Assembly (NCBI RefSeq): GCF_036046055.1
Contig: NZ_CP107939.1
Location: forward strand, 4,898,001 to 4,962,000
Source: Nocardia sp. NBC_00403
GTDB taxonomy: Bacteria; Actinomycetota; Actinomycetes; Mycobacteriales; Mycobacteriaceae
DNA: 64,000 nt
Direction: 5' to 3'
Shown one piece after another: positions 52,156 to 62,400 of the stretch (within the stretch, counting starts at the first letter, position 1; each line of letters starts with the position of its first letter). The notes below the pieces were generated by a model that saw only the letters and a list, made by a program, of their open reading frames with translations, was not told where the DNA came from and made no database searches. Made by a program: the position numbers and the translations under genes.

Positions 52156-53765
52156 GCGCGGCCCCCGCGTGATTCGGACTTTCCGGCGGCGGTGCGTGTC
52201 CGGGTCGTCTGCCGGACATCGAGCTTGCGATTATTCAGATGTAGCAGCCCGCGTGTGGTACGTACGACCGTCGGGGCGGCATGCTCCGACACCGTGAGTG
52301 TGACTCCGCTATCGGAGCCCGTTGTCCCGTCCACCCGCCCGCTCACCGGCACCCATGCCGTCGAGGCCGCATCGAGCAGCCGCAACAACACCTCGGTCTC
52401 CCGCTCGTCGAGCACCCGTTCGTGCACGTCCGCGGCGGCGAGGGACTTCGCGGCCTCGGCGCGTGCCCGCTGCGCATCCAATTGCGCTTCCCGCAATCGC
52501 CGAATTCCCGCATCATTGCGCTGAATTCGCGCGGGAGCACCCGCCGTCGGCGGGCGGCCGGTCTCGGCCAAGGTCCGCGAAATCTCGAGTGGCGGCGCGT
52601 CCCACCAGGATCGAGTGGCCGGAATCAGTTCCGCGTCTGGATGCTCCAGCGCCAAATGTCGCGGCCTGCCCAAGCCGAACACCGCATCGAACAGTGCATG
52701 TGCACTGTCGGTACTGGGCGCGGCGGTGAACCAGCCGGCCAGGTGCCGCAACGCGGACTCCCGGCTCACACCACCCCGTCGGGTTTCGGTCACCCGTCGC
52801 AACAGCGACAAGACCGCGGCGATTGCGCTCATGGTCGCTTCGCGCAGCCGCTCGGCCTCGGTCGACGACGTCTCGCCGGTTTCGGCCGCCGCCGCCACGA
52901 ACCAGGTCCGCAACCCGTGCCATCGCGCCCGCCAATCGGCTTGCCGTTCGGCAAGACTCAGCAAAACCCGCTCATCGCAGCTCGCCGCCCGCTCGACGAG
53001 TTCCGCCGCGCCGGTCTCTTCGATCTCCCCGATCGCAGCGGCCAGCCGTGGCGCGAAGCGCGCGAGGTCCATGCTGAAGTCCCGCATGTGTGCGAGCAAG
53101 GCATCCTTGTGCACGAGAAACGACTCCGGGGTGATCTCGGTGGTGCGCACCATGTCGCCGAGCGAAAGATAGAAGTGCGCGGCCCGGGCGGCCATATCCG
53201 ACAGGGTGGCGTCGAGCCGCCGCAGCGTCCGGTAGACGCGCTCCGCGTCGCCGGCCCGGTTGGCCTCGGCGAGCGCATGGAGATCGGCCAATAGTTCCGG
53301 CAGCACCAGCCGCGACAACGACGCCTCGTCCAATCGGGACTCCAGCACACCTGCGACCGCACGATATGCCTGGAACCCGGCCTGCGTCAGCTGATAGACG
53401 TAATGCCGATTGCGATACTCGGCCAGCGTGGCGGCCCGGGTGCCGTCATAACTGCGCTCGAGCACCCCCCACTGATGCAACTGGTCGAGCAGCGGCCCGA
53501 TCTCCGCCCCCGTCAGCCGCGGCACCTCCAACTGCCCGTCACCCTCGACCAGCTCGGCCCGCGGACGCCCCCCGTTGCGGTCGATCCACTCGGCCACATC
53601 GTCGGCGTGTAACAACACGACATACGCCGCCCGAGCACTGTCGAATGCCCGCAGCACCCACAGGTACTCGGTCCGCTTCTCAGCGGTAGCGAAAGAAAAC
53701 AGCCGCAGCCGTTCATCCCACAGCGCGGGCGCGGCACTCGGCAAGCCGTCGACGGAGTCGGTCAC
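52152..53765 (-). CDS. jetA: JetA-like kleisin (TIGR02677/DUF2397)
   Basis: A 537-aa DUF2397 protein, the MukF/MksF-type kleisin subunit. Recognised stretches are ERLRLFSFATAEKRTEYLWV at the N terminus, YEYRNRHYVYQLTQAGF-like sequence at about 110, and GDMVRTTEITPESFLVHKDA. It should link jetB and the SMC heads. The GTG at 53765 gives the N-terminal length I expect for the family; an ATG at 53816 adds 17 residues. It is the first gene of the three-gene operon. An XRE/TPR-type regulator gene ends about 280 bases upstream on the same strand. Confidence 0.86.
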   Translation of the reverse strand: MTDSVDGLPSAAPALWDERLRLFSFATAEKRTEYLWVLRAFDSARAAYVVLLHADDVAEWIDRNGGRPRAELVEGDGQLEVPRLTGAEIGPLLDQLHQWGVLERSYDGTRAATLAEYRNRHYVYQLTQAGFQAYRAVAGVLESRLDEASLSRLVLPELLADLHALAEANRAGDAERVYRTLRRLDATLSDMAARAAHFYLSLGDMVRTTEITPESFLVHKDALLAHMRDFSMDLARFAPRLAAAIGEIEETGAAELVERAASCDERVLLSLAERQADWRARWHGLRTWFVAAAAETGETSSTEAERLREATMSAIAAVLSLLRRVTETRRGGVSRESALRHLAGWFTAAPSTDSAHALFDAVFGLGRPRHLALEHPDAELIPATRSWWDAPPLEISRTLAETGRPPTAGAPARIQRNDAGIRRLREAQLDAQRARAEAAKSLAAADVHERVLDERETEVLLRLLDAASTAWVPVSGRVDGTTGSDSGVTLTVSEHAAPTVVRTTRGLLHLNNRKLDVRQTTRTRTAAGKSESRGGRA

Positions 53766-54044
53766 CGGGAACAGGGTAGTAGCGGGGTGGTCGCCGCCTA
53801 CAAGAACGACCCCCATTCGGCGTGGCTGTGTCCGGTTTGCGAGCGTTCGCCACGCGGTTGTGCGAGGTCGCGGCTACCGAAGGCGCTGAGGTATCAGACG
53901 AGCGGTTCGCCCCGGGCACGGACGCGTCCGAAGTATCGATGCCGTCGCGGTGGTGCAGGCTGCTCGGCCCTCGGTTCGTCGGTCATGACCGGCCGTGGCG
54001 AATCGAACGCTACGGCGAATCAGCATGTGCCGACCGGCAAATGA

Positions 54045-55277
54045 TCACTCGGTCGCCAGCGACCGCAGCTGGTCGAGGTACACCAGCGTGCGCGGATCAC
54101 CGGGGAACCGCTCGATAATTTCCCGAGCCGTCTCGCCCGCGATCCACATCAGGGAGGGCAGGGATCGGCGTCTCCCCGCGAACGCCCGCATGCCCTCGTG
54201 CAGCGCCAACTCCAGGTCACGGCGGCGCACGGCCACTACGGCGAGGGTGAGACGGGCCTCCGACACTCGCATCGGGTTGCGGACGGTGCCGTCCGCCCGG
54301 GTCGAGTTGCGGATGACTTCTCGGGCAAAGGATTCGGCGCGCGAATCCTCTCCGGCCACGCGGCAGCAATCCATGGCGTAGAAATCGAACTTGTTCGGAT
54401 CGACGACGAAATGGTTGTCCAGATTCGAGGGATGGTCGAGTCGCTCCAAGATTGCTCGGCCCTCGTCGAGCGACGCCTCGACCTCGCAGCGCTCGCCGAG
54501 GCGAGCCCACGCCTTCGCACGTTGTGCGGACAGCTGGACGCCGACACCGAGGTTCCGGCTGGTCCGCAAGGCCAGATCGACGGCCTCGATGGCGCCACGA
54601 TAATTGCCCTGGGTGAGGGCGAACCAGGCCGCCATTTCCGCACTCCACCCGATGATTTCGGCGTTTTCGGCCTCCTGGCCGAGCGAGTAGGCGGCGCGAC
54701 GGGTCGCCTCCGCGGTGGTCCGTCGGCCGAGGTCGTAGTCCACGCAGCCGACCAGCAGCGCGACCCAACCGGCGAGCACCAGTATTTCCCGGTGTTGCAA
54801 CAACGTCAGGCGGCCGTCGAGCAACGAGGTGATACGCCGCAACCATGCGGTTCCCTCGATGTGCAGATCGTGCGGGTCGGCGTAGGGGTACTCGCAGCAC
54901 AGCCGCTCGGCGGTGATTCGAATGGCATCGAGGGTGGCCGTGGAGACATCGGACATACGGAGCCTGCCGATGAACTCCAGGGTGTCCATGCCGGTGGCCG
55001 AGAGCAGTTCATCGTCCCGGTTCGGCCTGGCCTTGGGGAAGAACGCCGCGGTCACGGTGTCGAAGGCGGCGGCGATGATAGGGGCATAGAAATCATCGGG
55101 ACGCGACTCGCCCGATTCCCAACGTCGCCAGTTACGCAGGAGTGTACTGTCGGTCGGCAAGTTGTGGGATGACTTGAGGCGCATAACGCGGACGGCATCT
55201 GCTTGTGACCACCCCCGTGCGTCGCGCTCGGAGCGCATCCGGACAGCCCAGACGGGTCGATCGTCTCCAGCGGCCAC
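54045..55277 (-). CDS. XRE-family regulator with TPR-like sensor region
   Basis: A 410-aa regulator. The N-terminal Cro/C1-type helix-turn-helix (RSERDARGWSQADAVRVMRL then TLLRNWRRWESGES) is followed by repeated antiparallel helices resembling TPRs (WVALLVGCVDYDLGRRTTAE, AEMAAWFALTQGNYRGAIEA, LSAQRAKAWARLGERCEVEA). This design is common in Nocardia and Streptomyces for peptide- or ligand-sensing regulators. The start is GTG at 55277. It is divergent from the small resolvase-like gene and upstream of, and co-directional with, the jet operon, so it may control either. Confidence 0.8.
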   Translation of the reverse strand: MAAGDDRPVWAVRMRSERDARGWSQADAVRVMRLKSSHNLPTDSTLLRNWRRWESGESRPDDFYAPIIAAAFDTVTAAFFPKARPNRDDELLSATGMDTLEFIGRLRMSDVSTATLDAIRITAERLCCEYPYADPHDLHIEGTAWLRRITSLLDGRLTLLQHREILVLAGWVALLVGCVDYDLGRRTTAEATRRAAYSLGQEAENAEIIGWSAEMAAWFALTQGNYRGAIEAVDLALRTSRNLGVGVQLSAQRAKAWARLGERCEVEASLDEGRAILERLDHPSNLDNHFVVDPNKFDFYAMDCCRVAGEDSRAESFAREVIRNSTRADGTVRNPMRVSEARLTLAVVAVRRRDLELALHEGMRAFAGRRRSLPSLMWIAGETAREIIERFPGDPRTLVYLDQLRSLATE

Positions 55278-55503
55278 GTCTGTAGTATCGCACCAGTTAA
55301 CGTTCGGTGGCCCGGATAGGGCATTTAGATGTCACTGGGTTGACAGCTGCATTCGCAGCATGTCGTCCTACATGCTGGGTATGGGCGCGGAGAGTTTGCC
55401 GCCCGCCGAATGCAAGAACATCTGCTCTTGCAGGAACGCAATACCCCACCAATGGGGAGATCCACATAAGAGAACAGCGATCCCCAATCCAACGGAGGTT
55501 CGG

Positions 55504-55809
55504 GTGGAAGCGTTGATCTATGGATACTTGCGTGACGATCTGGCCGACGGCCACAGCGAAGAGCTCGAGGATGCACTACGCACCCATGCCCGCGCGGAAG
55601 GGCTCTGCTTCGCCGCAACGTTCCATGAATCGACCTCAGGTGACGGCACGGCCTTGGTCGAGCTGACACAGGAGCTCAAGCGTGCGGATGCGCACCACGT
55701 AGTGGTGCCGTCACTCGATCACTTTGCCGGCCAGACGATTCCGCGAGACATGCTGATCGCGAAACTGGCTCAGGAAGCGTCGGCCGAAGTCCTGACTCTC
55801 GAGAGCTGA
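55504..55809 (+). CDS. small resolvase-fold-like protein without catalytic serine
   Basis: A 101-aa protein starting with GTG after GGAGG (5-base spacing). VEALIYGYLRDDLADGHSEE and DALRTHARAEGLCFAATFHE then DAHHVVVPSLDHFAGQTIPR resemble the N-terminal fold of serine resolvases. The conserved Y-x-R-V-S step reads YGYLRDD, so the catalytic serine is absent, as is the DNA-binding C-terminal domain. It is probably a regulatory or partner protein, not a recombinase. It is divergent from the XRE gene. Its last 99 bases overlap the 3' end of the acyltransferase fusion gene on the other strand. Confidence 0.6.
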   Translation: MEALIYGYLRDDLADGHSEELEDALRTHARAEGLCFAATFHESTSGDGTALVELTQELKRADAHHVVVPSLDHFAGQTIPRDMLIAKLAQEASAEVLTLES

Positions 55810-58311
55810 GCCTCTCGACAACGGCCATCGCCGCAGGCCCGCTACCACCCTTGTAGCGGCGACACCCGCCCCGAGTGCTGCGAGCAACGCCGCAACATGG
55901 TGATGCCCGAAGAGCGGATACACCTGCCAGTGCAACAGGTAGACGAACAGTGAGCTGTCGGCCAGCACTGCGGCCACGCCGGCGATGAGCGCAGGAACCC
56001 GGACAGCGGGCAGCCAGAACAACAGCAGCAGACCCGCCATGACGAGGCGCTCCCGATCGGCGACATCGACATCGGGAATGTCGAAGTAGCCCGTCACCGA
56101 CATCAGCATGACTGCGCTCACCAGTAGCCGTTGCCAGATCGTGCGCGCTTTCGCGGCCGCCCAGCCCAGCGCGAAGAACCAGCAGGCCAGCGGCGAGAAG
56201 GGCACATCGTGCGCGGAGTACAGGCCGAAAGACTGGACCCGGAACAGCAGGGTGACTGCGACGAGCACCATGGCGAACCAGAACGGATCGCGCCGCTCGA
56301 GCCTGTCGAAGAACGGGATGCGAACCAGTAGCGCGGCCGCGATCATGAACAGCACCAGCACCTCGATGAACCACAGGTGCCCGGCGGTGTCGCTGTCGTG
56401 CGGCCCGAGAATCTTGTTGAGCAGCAACACGTTCTGCCAACCGTAATAGTCGGAGAACAGCAGCGTGAGCGCCACCCATGCTGCAGTCGGAATCGCGATC
56501 AGGGCGGCGGTGCGCAGCGCGTGGTGCAGCCGCTGCGCACGCGGCGCCGCGGTCACCGCGAAGCGGGCGAAGTTGAACCCTGCCACGCCCAGCAGCACAT
56601 GTGCACCGCCCCACAAAGTGAAGATGCCGATGTGCGATCCCGCGATCAGCACGATGCCTACTGCCCGCAGCAATGTCGAGGGGTCGAGCGAGCGGCCGAA
56701 CGTGGTGTTGCCGCTCGGGATCCGTTCGAGCTCGGCGACGGTGAGCGCGGGCCAATCGGCCGGGAGCCTGCCGAGCGCGCGTTCGAGTCGGGCGGAGGTC
56801 GTCACGTAGGTGAGCGAGTTGCCACCGAGATCGACGAAGCTGCTGTCGGGTCGGATCGTTGCGGGGTCGAGGCCGAGCGCGTCGGCGTAGAGGGCACGGA
56901 TGTCTCGGGTGGTCGACGGTGCGGCGCCGGGCAGGCTGCGGATCGCCGGATAGTCCGGCTTTCCATTGGCCAGGCGGGGCAGTTCGTCGACCGGGCAGGT
57001 GCGGATGGCGGCGGCGGGCAGTCCGGACAGCCGGGCCGCGGTGGCGGTGACCTGGGCGCTCGAGCGGACATCGGCATCGCGCTGGGCCGCGATCACCAGG
57101 TGTTCCCCACTCTCGGTGCAATTGGTCGTGAATCCCGCTGTAGCCAAGCGTGATTCGAGCCGCTGCAGGTCGATGCGCAGGCCGAAGATCTTCGCGAACC
57201 TACTGCGCCTGCCGACCACCTGATACAGGCCGTCGGCGGTGCGGCGCGCCAGGTCGCCGGTCCGCAGCGCCTCGACGGTGTGGCCGAGCGCGAGATCAGC
57301 GGGGGACTGCGCGTACCCCATCATCACGTTGGGGCCGTGATAGACGAGCTCGGCCGCGGAGTCGTCGTCCACCTGCTCCAGGGTGAAACGCCCGCCGGGG
57401 ATCGGAACGCCGATGCACTCCGGGTGTTCGGCGGCGAGCTCGGGCGGGAGGTAGGCCATCCGGGCGGTTGCCTCGGTCTGGCCGTACATGACGAAGAAAT
57501 CCCAGCCCGAACGTGCCCCGAGCTGTGCGTAGGCGCGCACTCGCTCGGGCGCAAGACGCCCGCCCGCCTGCGTGATGTAGCGCAGATCGGGCAACCGCAT
57601 CCGGTCGAAGCCGACCCGGTCGAGCAGATCGATCGTGTACGGGACGGCGGCGAAGGACGTCACACGGTGACTGCGCACCTGATCCCAGAACTCGTCGTCC
57701 AGGACAGACCGTTCGGTGAGCAGCAGGCTCGCGCCGCGCAGGAGATAGCTGTGTACGACCGAGAGCCCGTAGCAGTAGAACATCGGCAACGTGGTGGCGG
57801 CGCGGTCGTCCGGACCGATGGACAGGTACTCGGCGATGGCGGACGCGTTCGACATCAGATTCGTGGTGGACAATCGCACCAGCTTCGGCGACCCGGTCGA
57901 CCCCGAAGTGCTCAGCAGCAGCGCGAGATCCGGGTGCAGGTCGTGCCCCGACTTCGCGCGGCGCGAAACGGGCGCACCGGCATCGACGACGACATCCGGA
58001 TCGTAGGTATCCAGCAATTCTTCGGTGATCTCGGCGGCGAGCAGAACGACAGAGCCGGTGCTCAGCGCGCCGAGGTACGCGACGAGCGAATCGATGTCGT
58101 TGCGCGCCGCGAGCGCGACGAGCCGCCGGTGCGGTCCCAGTTGCGTCGCGTATTCCTCGACGAGTGTCGCCAGCTGCGCATAGGTGACCCGCTGCAAACC
58201 ATCCGCCACCGATCCCGCTGCTGTGACACCCGCCGAAGGAGATCGAGAGCAGAGGACGGCGATCCGGTCGTCATAACTGCGAAGGTGCGCGACGATCGGG
58301 GAAATAGTCAC
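55711..58311 (-). CDS. adenylation-carrier-acyltransferase 3 fusion protein
   Basis: An 866-aa three-part enzyme. Residues 1-470 form an acyl-adenylating (ANL) domain with LLLSTSGSTGSPKLVRLS, FVMYGQTEATARM and the A10 lysine in PRLANGKPDYPA. A carrier domain follows (about 480-550) with FVDLGGNSLTYV. The C-terminal ~270 residues are a multi-pass acyltransferase_3 (OafA-like) domain with GHLWFIEVLVLFMIAAALLV and SLFVYLLHWQVYPLFG. A substrate is loaded on the carrier and probably passed to an acceptor across or at the membrane. Substrate and acceptor are unknown. The 3' end overlaps a convergent small gene by 99 bases. Confidence 0.85.
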   Translation of the reverse strand: MTISPIVAHLRSYDDRIAVLCSRSPSAGVTAAGSVADGLQRVTYAQLATLVEEYATQLGPHRRLVALAARNDIDSLVAYLGALSTGSVVLLAAEITEELLDTYDPDVVVDAGAPVSRRAKSGHDLHPDLALLLSTSGSTGSPKLVRLSTTNLMSNASAIAEYLSIGPDDRAATTLPMFYCYGLSVVHSYLLRGASLLLTERSVLDDEFWDQVRSHRVTSFAAVPYTIDLLDRVGFDRMRLPDLRYITQAGGRLAPERVRAYAQLGARSGWDFFVMYGQTEATARMAYLPPELAAEHPECIGVPIPGGRFTLEQVDDDSAAELVYHGPNVMMGYAQSPADLALGHTVEALRTGDLARRTADGLYQVVGRRSRFAKIFGLRIDLQRLESRLATAGFTTNCTESGEHLVIAAQRDADVRSSAQVTATAARLSGLPAAAIRTCPVDELPRLANGKPDYPAIRSLPGAAPSTTRDIRALYADALGLDPATIRPDSSFVDLGGNSLTYVTTSARLERALGRLPADWPALTVAELERIPSGNTTFGRSLDPSTLLRAVGIVLIAGSHIGIFTLWGGAHVLLGVAGFNFARFAVTAAPRAQRLHHALRTAALIAIPTAAWVALTLLFSDYYGWQNVLLLNKILGPHDSDTAGHLWFIEVLVLFMIAAALLVRIPFFDRLERRDPFWFAMVLVAVTLLFRVQSFGLYSAHDVPFSPLACWFFALGWAAAKARTIWQRLLVSAVMLMSVTGYFDIPDVDVADRERLVMAGLLLLFWLPAVRVPALIAGVAAVLADSSLFVYLLHWQVYPLFGHHHVAALLAALGAGVAATRVVAGLRRWPLSRGSALESQDFGRRFLSQFRDQHVSRNRLAGKVIE

Positions 58312-58396
58312 CGGAAAAGTCTATGTGGGAAGCCTTTCCTCACCGACACGTGGCCCCACGGCGAACATCCGGTGAACTGTGCTATCGCCGCGGCGA

Positions 58397-59290
58397 TTAC
58401 AGCCCGAAACTGCCAGGACCACGCCTGCGCAGGTACTTTTCGAACTCGGCGGCGATAGCATCGCCATCGATCTTGGCCATCGCGTCGTTCACATCGACTG
58501 CCGCGTCGCCACGTTCCTCGAGCGAGCGCACGTACTCGCTGATCTCGTCGTCGCCGACGGTCATCTCGTTGACCGCGACCTCCCAGTCCTCGGCCTGCTT
58601 GGGCAGTTCGCCGAGGGGCACTTCGATGTCGAGGACGTCCTCGACACGGTGCAGCAGGGCGATGGTCGCCTTCGGATTCGGCGGCTGTGAGACGTAGTGC
58701 GGCACAGCGGCCCAGAACGATACCGCGGGCACTCCCGCCTTCACGCACTGATCCTGCAGTACTCCGGTGATCCCGGTCGGGCCCTCATAGCGGGTCTGTT
58801 CCAGATTGAACCGTTCGGCCGCTTCCTTGCTATAGGCCGAGCCGGTGACGGGAACCGGGCGGGTGTGCGGGGTGTCGGCGAGCAGCGCACCGAGAATGAC
58901 CACAGTCTGTACGCCGAGTTGTTCGATGAACTCGAGCAGGTCCGAACAGAAGCTGCGCCAGCGCATGTTCGGCTCGATGCCGCGCAGCAGCACCACGTCA
59001 CGATCGCTGCCCGGCGGCGAGCACACCGACAGCATGGTCGAGGGCCACTGGATTTCCCTGGTCACACCGTCGACCTGACGCACGGTCGGCCGATTGACCT
59101 GGTAGTCGTAGTAGTCCTCGGAATCGAGTTCGGCAAGCGGCTCGGCATCCCAGATCAGTTCCAGATGCTCGACAGCGCCACTGGCCGCGTCACCCGCATC
59201 GTTCCAGCCCTCGAAGGCGGCGACGAGCACCGGATCCCGCAAAGTGGGCAGTTCCGGCTCGGGTGACACCGGGGATTCACTGGAGTTCAC
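58397..59290 (-). CDS. PAC2 family protein
   Basis: A 297-aa PAC2-domain protein (proteasome assembly chaperone 2-like). Recognised stretches are LVAAFEGWNDAGDAASGAVE, LLEFIEQLGVQTVVILGALL, ADTPHTRPVPVTGSAYSKEA and FWAAVPHYVSQPPNPKATIA. The actinobacterial function is not established. The GTG at 59290 yields the usual N terminus, VNSSESPVSPEPELPTLRDP. It is divergent from metH with 157 bases between starts, and co-directional with the acyltransferase fusion gene upstream in the window, separated by 85 bases. Confidence 0.85.
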   Translation of the reverse strand: MNSSESPVSPEPELPTLRDPVLVAAFEGWNDAGDAASGAVEHLELIWDAEPLAELDSEDYYDYQVNRPTVRQVDGVTREIQWPSTMLSVCSPPGSDRDVVLLRGIEPNMRWRSFCSDLLEFIEQLGVQTVVILGALLADTPHTRPVPVTGSAYSKEAAERFNLEQTRYEGPTGITGVLQDQCVKAGVPAVSFWAAVPHYVSQPPNPKATIALLHRVEDVLDIEVPLGELPKQAEDWEVAVNEMTVGDDEISEYVRSLEERGDAAVDVNDAMAKIDGDAIAAEFEKYLRRRGPGSFGL

Positions 59291-59399
59291 CCCGCTCAGC
59301 CTACGGTGTGTGAGGAAGCTCTGTTGACTTTGCCACGCCTGCAGCGCTGTGTGTTCGCCGTGGCTGTGGGTGCTGTCTGGGGCGGTGTGGCGGCGGACA

Positions 59400-59417
59400 C
59401 CCGTACGGTGGTACGGG
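59400..59417. promoter_or_regulatory. inverted repeat upstream of metH
   Basis: CCCGTAC-GGTG-GTACGGG (59400-59417) is a perfect 7-bp inverted repeat ending 30 bases before the metH start. It could be an operator or a small 5'-leader hairpin. No cobalamin-riboswitch pattern was recognised in this short gap. Confidence 0.4.
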
Positions 59418-59447
59418 TTGTCGCACCTGCCCACTAGGCTTGAACCC

Positions 59448-62400
59448 ATGTCTGCGTCCATTCCCGCTGAGTTCGATACCACGCTTCTCGACACGCTCAG
59501 CCGGCGTGTTGTGATCGGCGATGGCGCGATGGGCACCATGTTGCAGGCGGCGGATCTGACACTCGACGACTTCCGCGGGCTCGAGGGGTGTAACGAGATC
59601 CTCAACGACACTCGCCCGGATGTGCTGCGCGATATTCATCGCGCGTACTTCGAGGCGGGCGCCGACGCGGTAGAGACCAATACCTTCGGCTGCAATCTGC
59701 CGAATCTGGCCGACTACGACATCGCGGACCGAATTCGCGATCTGTCCGAGCGTGGGACCCGGCTGGCGCGCGAGGTCGCCGACGAGATGGGGCCGAGCGC
59801 CGACGGCACGCCGCGGTATGTGCTCGGGTCGATGGGGCCCGGCACCAAGCTGCCCACCCTGGGTCACGCCCCGTACGTCGCGCTGCGCGATGCCTACGGC
59901 GAGGCCGCGCTCGGCATGCTCGACGGCGGCGCCGATGCCATTCTGATCGAGACCTGTCAGGACCTGCTGCAGGTGAAGGCCGCGGTGACCGGCAGCCAAC
60001 GCGCGATGGCGAAGCTGGGCAGGCGGATTCCGATCATCACCCACGTCACCGTGGAAACCACCGGAACCATGCTGGTCGGCAGCGAGATCGGCGCGGCGCT
60101 GAGCGCGCTGGAGCCGCTCGGCATCGACATGATCGGGTTGAACTGCGCGACCGGACCGGATGAGATGAGCGAGCATCTGCGCCATCTGTCCCGGCACGCG
60201 CAGGTGCCGGTGTCGGTGATGCCGAACGCGGGCCTGCCGATCCTCGGCGCGCACGGCGCGGAGTACCCGCTGACGCCCGAAGAATTGGCAATCGCGTTGC
60301 GCGGCTTCGTTTCCGAGTTCGGGCTCGCGCTGGTCGGCGGTTGCTGCGGCACCACGCCCGAGCACATCCGTCAGGTCACCGCGGCGGTGCGCGAGGTCGA
60401 ACCGACGCTGCCACCCATCAATGCTCGCCGTACGCCAGTGCACGAGCCGAGTGTGTCGAGTATGTACACGGCGGTGCCGTTCGAGCAGGACGCCAGCATC
60501 TTGATGATCGGTGAGCGCACGAACGCCAACGGCTCCAAGGCTTTCCGCGAGGCGATGCTCGCAGAGGACTGGCAGAAGTGCTTGGACATCGCCAAGGATC
60601 AGACCCGCGACGGCGCCCACATGCTCGACCTGTGCGTCGACTACGTCGGCCGTGACGGCACCAAGGACATGGAGGCGCTGGCCAGCAGGCTGGCGACGGC
60701 ATCGACACTGCCGATCATGCTCGACTCCACGGAAACACCGGTGCTGCAGGCCGGTTTGGAGCATCTCGGTGGCCGCTGCGCGGTGAACTCGGTGAACTAC
60801 GAGGACGGCGACGGCCCGGATTCGCGCTTCCAGCAGACGATGAAGCTGGTCGCCGAGCACGGCGCCGCCGTGGTCGCGCTGACCATCGACGAGGAAGGCC
60901 AGGCCCGTACCGCCGAGACGAAGGTGGCGATCGCCGAGCGGCTCATTGCCGACATCACCGGTAACTGGGGTGTGCGCGAGAGCGACATCATCATCGACAC
61001 GCTGACCTTCACCCTCGGTACCGGTCAGGAGGAGTCGCGCCGCGACGGCATCGAAACCATCGAGGCCATCCGGTTGCTCAAGAGCAAGCACCCCGAGGTG
61101 CAGACGACTCTCGGCCTGTCGAACATCTCCTTCGGCCTGAATCCCGCGGCCCGTCAGGTGCTGAACTCGGTGTTCATGCACGAATGTGTCCAGGCCGGAC
61201 TGGATTCCGCGATCGTGCACGCCTCGAAGATCCTGCCGATGGCGCGCATCCCTGACGAGCAGCGCGCAACAGCACTGGATCTGGTGTACGACCGCCGCAC
61301 CGAGGATTACGACCCGCTGCAGAAGCTGATGGGACTGTTCGAGGGGGTGTCGACGTCATCCTCGCGCGCCTCGCGTGCCGAGGAACTGGCCGCGCTGCCG
61401 CTGTTCGAGCGCCTCGCCCGGCGCATCGTGGACGGCGAGCGCAACGGCATGGAAGACGATCTGAACGTGGCGATGCAAGAGGTGCCGCCGCTGCAGATCA
61501 TCAACGAAACACTGCTGTCGGGCATGAAGACGGTCGGTGAGCTCTTCGGTTCCGGCCAGATGCAGCTGCCGTTCGTGCTGCAGTCGGCCGAAGTGATGAA
61601 GGCGGCTGTCGCGCACCTGGAGCCGCATATGGAGGCCACCGACGACAGCGGCAAGGGCCGCATCGTGCTGGCCACCGTCAAGGGCGATGTGCACGACATC
61701 GGCAAGAACCTGGTCGACATCATCCTGTCGAACAACGGCTACGAGGTGGTGAACCTCGGCATCAAGCAGCCCATCGCGACCATCCTGGACGCGGCCGTGG
61801 ACAAGAAGGCCGACGTGATCGGCATGTCCGGGCTGCTGGTGAAGTCGACGGTGGTGATGAAGGAGAACCTGCAAGAGCTCAACTCCAAGGGTGTTGCCGA
61901 GCAGTTCCCCGTGCTGCTGGGTGGTGCGGCGCTGACCCGCGGCTATGTCGAGAACGACCTGACCGAGGTATACGAGGGCGACGTGCACTACGCCCGCGAC
62001 GCGTTCGAAGGCCTGCGGCTGATGGACGACATCATGACCCGCAAGCGCGGCGGCGGTATCGACCCCGACAGCCCGGAGGCGATCGCGGAGCGCGAGAAGG
62101 CCGCCGAACGCAAGGCTCGCCACGAGCGTTCCAAGCGCATCGCCGAACAGCGCAAGGCGGTCGAGGTGCCGGTCGAGGTGCCCGCACGCTCGGATGTGGC
62201 CGCGGATCTGCCGGTGCCGGTGCCGCCGTTCTGGGGCACCCGCGTGGTGAAAGGTCTTTCGCTGCAGGAATATTCGGGGCTACTCGACGAGCGCGCGCTG
62301 TTCCTCGGCCAGTGGGGTCTGCGCGGCCAGCGCGGCGGCGAGGGGCCAGGCTATGAGGAACTGGTGGAGACCGAGGGCAGGCCGCGGCTGCGGTACTGGC

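Noticed and set aside
55504..55809. Active site-specific recombinase or mobile element
   Set aside because: The catalytic serine and the DNA-binding domain are missing, and no terminal repeats or att sites were seen.
59291..59447. Cobalamin riboswitch before metH
   Set aside because: The gap is only 157 bases and no B12-box-like sequence was seen; only a short inverted repeat is present.
59301..61220. Minus-strand open frame of 639 codons opposite metH
   Set aside because: It lies antisense to a clearly functional metH and has shadow composition.
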